Shown here: positions 63,201 through 64,000 of the stretch, in pieces
Layout of the letters: each line of letters starts with the position of its first letter
Numbering within the stretch: the stretch's first letter is position 1
Source: Pirellulales bacterium
GTDB taxonomy: Bacteria; Planctomycetota; Planctomycetia; Pirellulales; JACPPG01
Direction of reading: 5' to 3'
Assembly: GCA_035546535.1 (NCBI GenBank)
Contig: DASZWQ010000060.1
Span: 1 to 64,000 of the forward strand
Length of the DNA: 64,000 nucleotides
Translations under genes and position numbers: made by a program
The notes under the pieces: generated by a model
Database searches by the model: none
Seen by the model: the letters and a program-made list of their open reading frames with translations, nothing else
Told to the model about the DNA's origin: nothing

Positions 63201-63458
63201 TTCGTGAACGCCTTGCTGCCAATGATCGGCCTGATCGGCATCGATGCGAATCGAGGCCGCCGGATCAGGAGGCGGCAGATCGACTTGCACGGTGCTTTGA
63301 GCGCGTGCCGCCACGACGAACAGCGCGAAGACCGTGACAAGCGTCGCGAGAATCCGCCCCAAGCGCGCAGCGGCAAAACACGCAACGATTCCACGTCGCG
63401 CGCAGCGTAAGCTCGGCGATGAAGTAACGGCGGAAATTGTCAGCAGAGTCGACCTCAA
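60204..63458 (-). CDS. lptD: LptD-like LPS-assembly outer-membrane protein
   Basis: A protein of about 1,084 residues if TTG 63458 is the start; the start is uncertain. A good promoter at 63576-63605 shows that the ATG at 63611 lies upstream of the transcript, so the start must be further in. A signal helix (LATLVTVFALFVVAARAQ) is followed by an OstA/LptA-like beta domain with ADHWQQGVHEVWVLHGHCSV. A Pro/Gly-rich linker follows, then a second OstA-like part (IEIY-type YMEGNIVFRQGEREIYAQRM). The long C-terminal barrel has HIFGQQFLIDWDTYQVLGL and RQYLENNFQLTGEFGL. It would insert LPS or related lipid into the outer membrane. The extra N-terminal module is larger than in E. coli LptD. Confidence 0.8.
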   Translation of the reverse strand: MRSTLLTISAVTSSPSLRCARRGIVACFAAARLGRILATLVTVFALFVVAARAQSTVQVDLPPPDPAASIRIDADQADHWQQGVHEVWVLHGHCSVAQGELRASGNEAVLWIKRDQDDDSPEPANRVIAYFSGDVVVGSGATSQTVGGKPTNGIVDKTWFGEFQSTGPVAIGVTNPGGEPLIKPAIYRRALARRNGTDDSQVKQAQYMPGGFSTTVPGASTGPSAGGILVAQAPAGPGAPPAGPPLPGSPEPGLRRIQFFPRSRVPYDARIETDPQRNETVVQMRQGVNVIIDNLPNFGALDISADNIVLWTTGAASTTGETLQPENVPLEIYMEGNIVFRQGEREIYAQRMYYDVRNQVGTVLAAEILSPVPKFAGKMKLKADILQQTGPNRFMATNAYFTSSRLALPGYRLQAKSIFFEDNPVPVVDPVTKQPQIDPQTGEAVMQHDRVATSRNNFIFIENVPVFYWPLMKNDVEQSNFYIRQARFKSDHIFGQQFLIDWDTYQVLGLKRLPGTDWTFSTDYFTARGPALGTAYRWRGSELFGLQGPYNGFLDAWGIHDHGLDTLGSDRMNLLPEPDRTNRYKVLARHRQYLENNFQLTGEFGLISDRNFLEQYFEREWDQAKDYDTDLMLKQYRGNSTWDIMGSARVNDWFTQTQWLPRLDHYWIGQDLLDDRLTWYEHSSLGYANMLIAARPTDPQEEAKFNWLPWEANVHGGRYFTTQELDFPFDVGPVNVVPYALGQLAHWDETLQGVPNFREPAGAMNRAYGQFGVRATMPFWNVDPTIQSTLFNVNGLAHKAIVDVDAYWAGATQDFQNLPLYDPIDDDNIEAFNRRFATNTFNANVVPPQWDPRFYALRYGLASSVTSQSPEIAGDLSVIRLGLKQRWQTKRGLPGNQHIIDLVSFNLSTALFPQANRDDFGQVAGLTQYDFTWHVGDRVTLLSDGIFDFFGGGQHIATIGGFINRPPRASVYLGFRSINGPNVPNAFTPVDSEVLIASYSYRMSEKWISSAGGTIDVAHNGNIGEQFMLTRVGESFLMSIGGNVDASKKNYGLSVMIEPRFMPRTTLGRVGGAQIPIAGANGLE

Positions 63459-63575
63459 ACGTGACGCCGAACGAACGCCGGCGCGCGTTCTCAGTTTCGC
63501 GCGTACGAAATGAAGGGCGCGAAACTGAACGAAACTTCTTACGAGACGTGAACTTCCGGAAAAGTAGAGGGGCGG

Positions 63576-63605
63576 ATTATAGGGGTGGTTGTGCCGGCCG
63601 GTCAA
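63576..63605 (-). promoter_or_regulatory. Sigma-70-type promoter of the lptD-like gene
   Basis: On the minus strand, TTGACC (63600-63605) and a perfect TATAAT (63576-63581) are separated by 18 bp. Transcription would start near 63568. This rules out the in-frame start at 63611 for lptD and leaves a leader of about 110 nt if TTG 63458 is used. Confidence 0.7.
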
Positions 63606-63652
63606 AGGCAATTTCGCGCGTTACTAGCGCGCCACAAGCCTTTACAAAATGG

Positions 63653-64000
63653 CTAGTTGCGCCGAGCTAGCATGTCGCCGATCCTGCCCGTCAGCCAGGC
63701 GGCTCCGGCCGCCGCTGCCAAAGCGACTGCCGGCATGACCGGTGCGCGCATCCGCATGTCGGTCCAATACACGGCGTGTACCAGCGTGAAACTGCCCGCT
63801 AGCAACAGGCCGAAGAGCCATGCCCGAGTGAACATTTTACGGCCGAGCTGGTAGAGCCCCACGAGCGCCAAGAAAAATTCCGCCACGTAGAACGCGGCCA
63901 CCATGTAACGCTCGCGCCCTTCGCGCGCACTTTGGCCCGGCAGCGCGAGAGGTAACACACCCCACAACCGCGATTCGCGATAAACGCAGGCCCGCAGGAA
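63653..64000 (-). CDS. Membrane protein, C-terminal part (possibly a glycosyltransferase-type protein)
   Basis: The frame is open from the window edge at 64000 to a stop at 63653, so 115 C-terminal residues are seen. It begins FLRACVYRESRLWGVLPLAL. Transmembrane segments follow (VAAFYVAEFFLALVGLYQLG, WLFGLLLAGSFTLVHAVYWT and PAVALAAAAGAAWLTGRIGD), with short loops such as TDMRMRAPV. The combination of an Arg-rich loop, HAVYW and RMRAPVMP resembles the end of PMT/ArnT-type membrane glycosyltransferases, which often close this way. The call is tentative because only the end is visible. Confidence 0.6.
   Translation of the reverse strand, partial: FLRACVYRESRLWGVLPLALPGQSAREGRERYMVAAFYVAEFFLALVGLYQLGRKMFTRAWLFGLLLAGSFTLVHAVYWTDMRMRAPVMPAVALAAAAGAAWLTGRIGDMLARRN

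Noticed and set aside
61065-63410. 781-codon plus-strand frame opposite lptD
   Set aside because: It is very long, but rich in Arg, Val and His without any motif. LptD has signal peptide, OstA-like and barrel features and a promoter on the other strand.

Overview
The window is about 64 kb of GC-rich bacterial chromosome. It most likely comes from a planctomycete of the Pirellulales kind; this is an inference from gene content, not from a database search. The pointers are Hanks-type Ser/Thr kinases (one with a DMG motif in place of DFG), a GlmU reduced to its pyrophosphorylase domain, many secreted proteins of unknown function (HEAT, DUF1326-like, Cys-rich), a Tat-exported Gfo/Idh/MocA dehydrogenase, an LptD-like outer-membrane protein beside an OprP-type porin, and frequent GTG/TTG starts. 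No tRNA, rRNA or CRISPR array was seen.

Layout. 1-140 is the end of an IS3-family element that has cut off a kinase-like gene. 870-8396 (minus strand) is a housekeeping block in the classic order glmU-prs-rplY-pth-rpsF-ssb-rplI, with a secreted HEAT-repeat gene between prs and rplY and a small unknown ORF between ssb and rplI. 8556-11853 is argB-argD-argF behind a good sigma-70-type promoter. 11967-12855 is a DUF3990-like gene with a small acidic partner, a possible toxin-antitoxin or ADP-ribosyltransferase pair. Next come a Gfo/Idh oxidoreductase, a membrane-anchored Ser/Thr kinase and a MacAB-like exporter with two FtsX permeases (16923-21351).

21414-28057 holds secreted or envelope genes: a TlpA-like thioredoxin protein, a DUF1326-like protein, two unknown exported proteins, a ClpP-like protein lacking the usual third triad residue, and a phosphate-selective-type porin. 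28325-34369 has a Cys-rich secreted protein, a large secreted glycosidase-like protein, and a kinase fused to a dead receiver domain. 34397-46012 is mostly metabolism and housekeeping: uracil-DNA glycosylase, der, alanine dehydrogenase, mtnA, an ABC transporter, a TPR protein, an HD protein and pckA.

46275-48425 looks like a compact nitrogen-control module: glnB (P-II) behind a textbook -24/-12 sigma-54 promoter, a 22-bp palindrome upstream of it, and an adjacent sigma-54 activator whose receiver domain has lost its phosphoacceptor Asp. 48847-50924 is an ECF sigma factor, a membrane protein that probably acts as its anti-sigma, and a Pro-rich coiled-coil exported protein. The rest is envelope and miscellaneous: a probable lipoprotein, mgtE, a PqaA-type protein, a HEAT lipoprotein, a ThDP enzyme, a Gly/Cys-rich protein, a glyoxalase-fold protein, dgkA, lptD and the end of a membrane protein.

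The most unusual non-coding signal is a set of at least five dispersed palindromic repeat families in intergenic DNA. They include a 149-bp element that folds into five consecutive hairpins directly after the porin stop codon, and a relative whose two arms contain the stop codons of two convergent genes.
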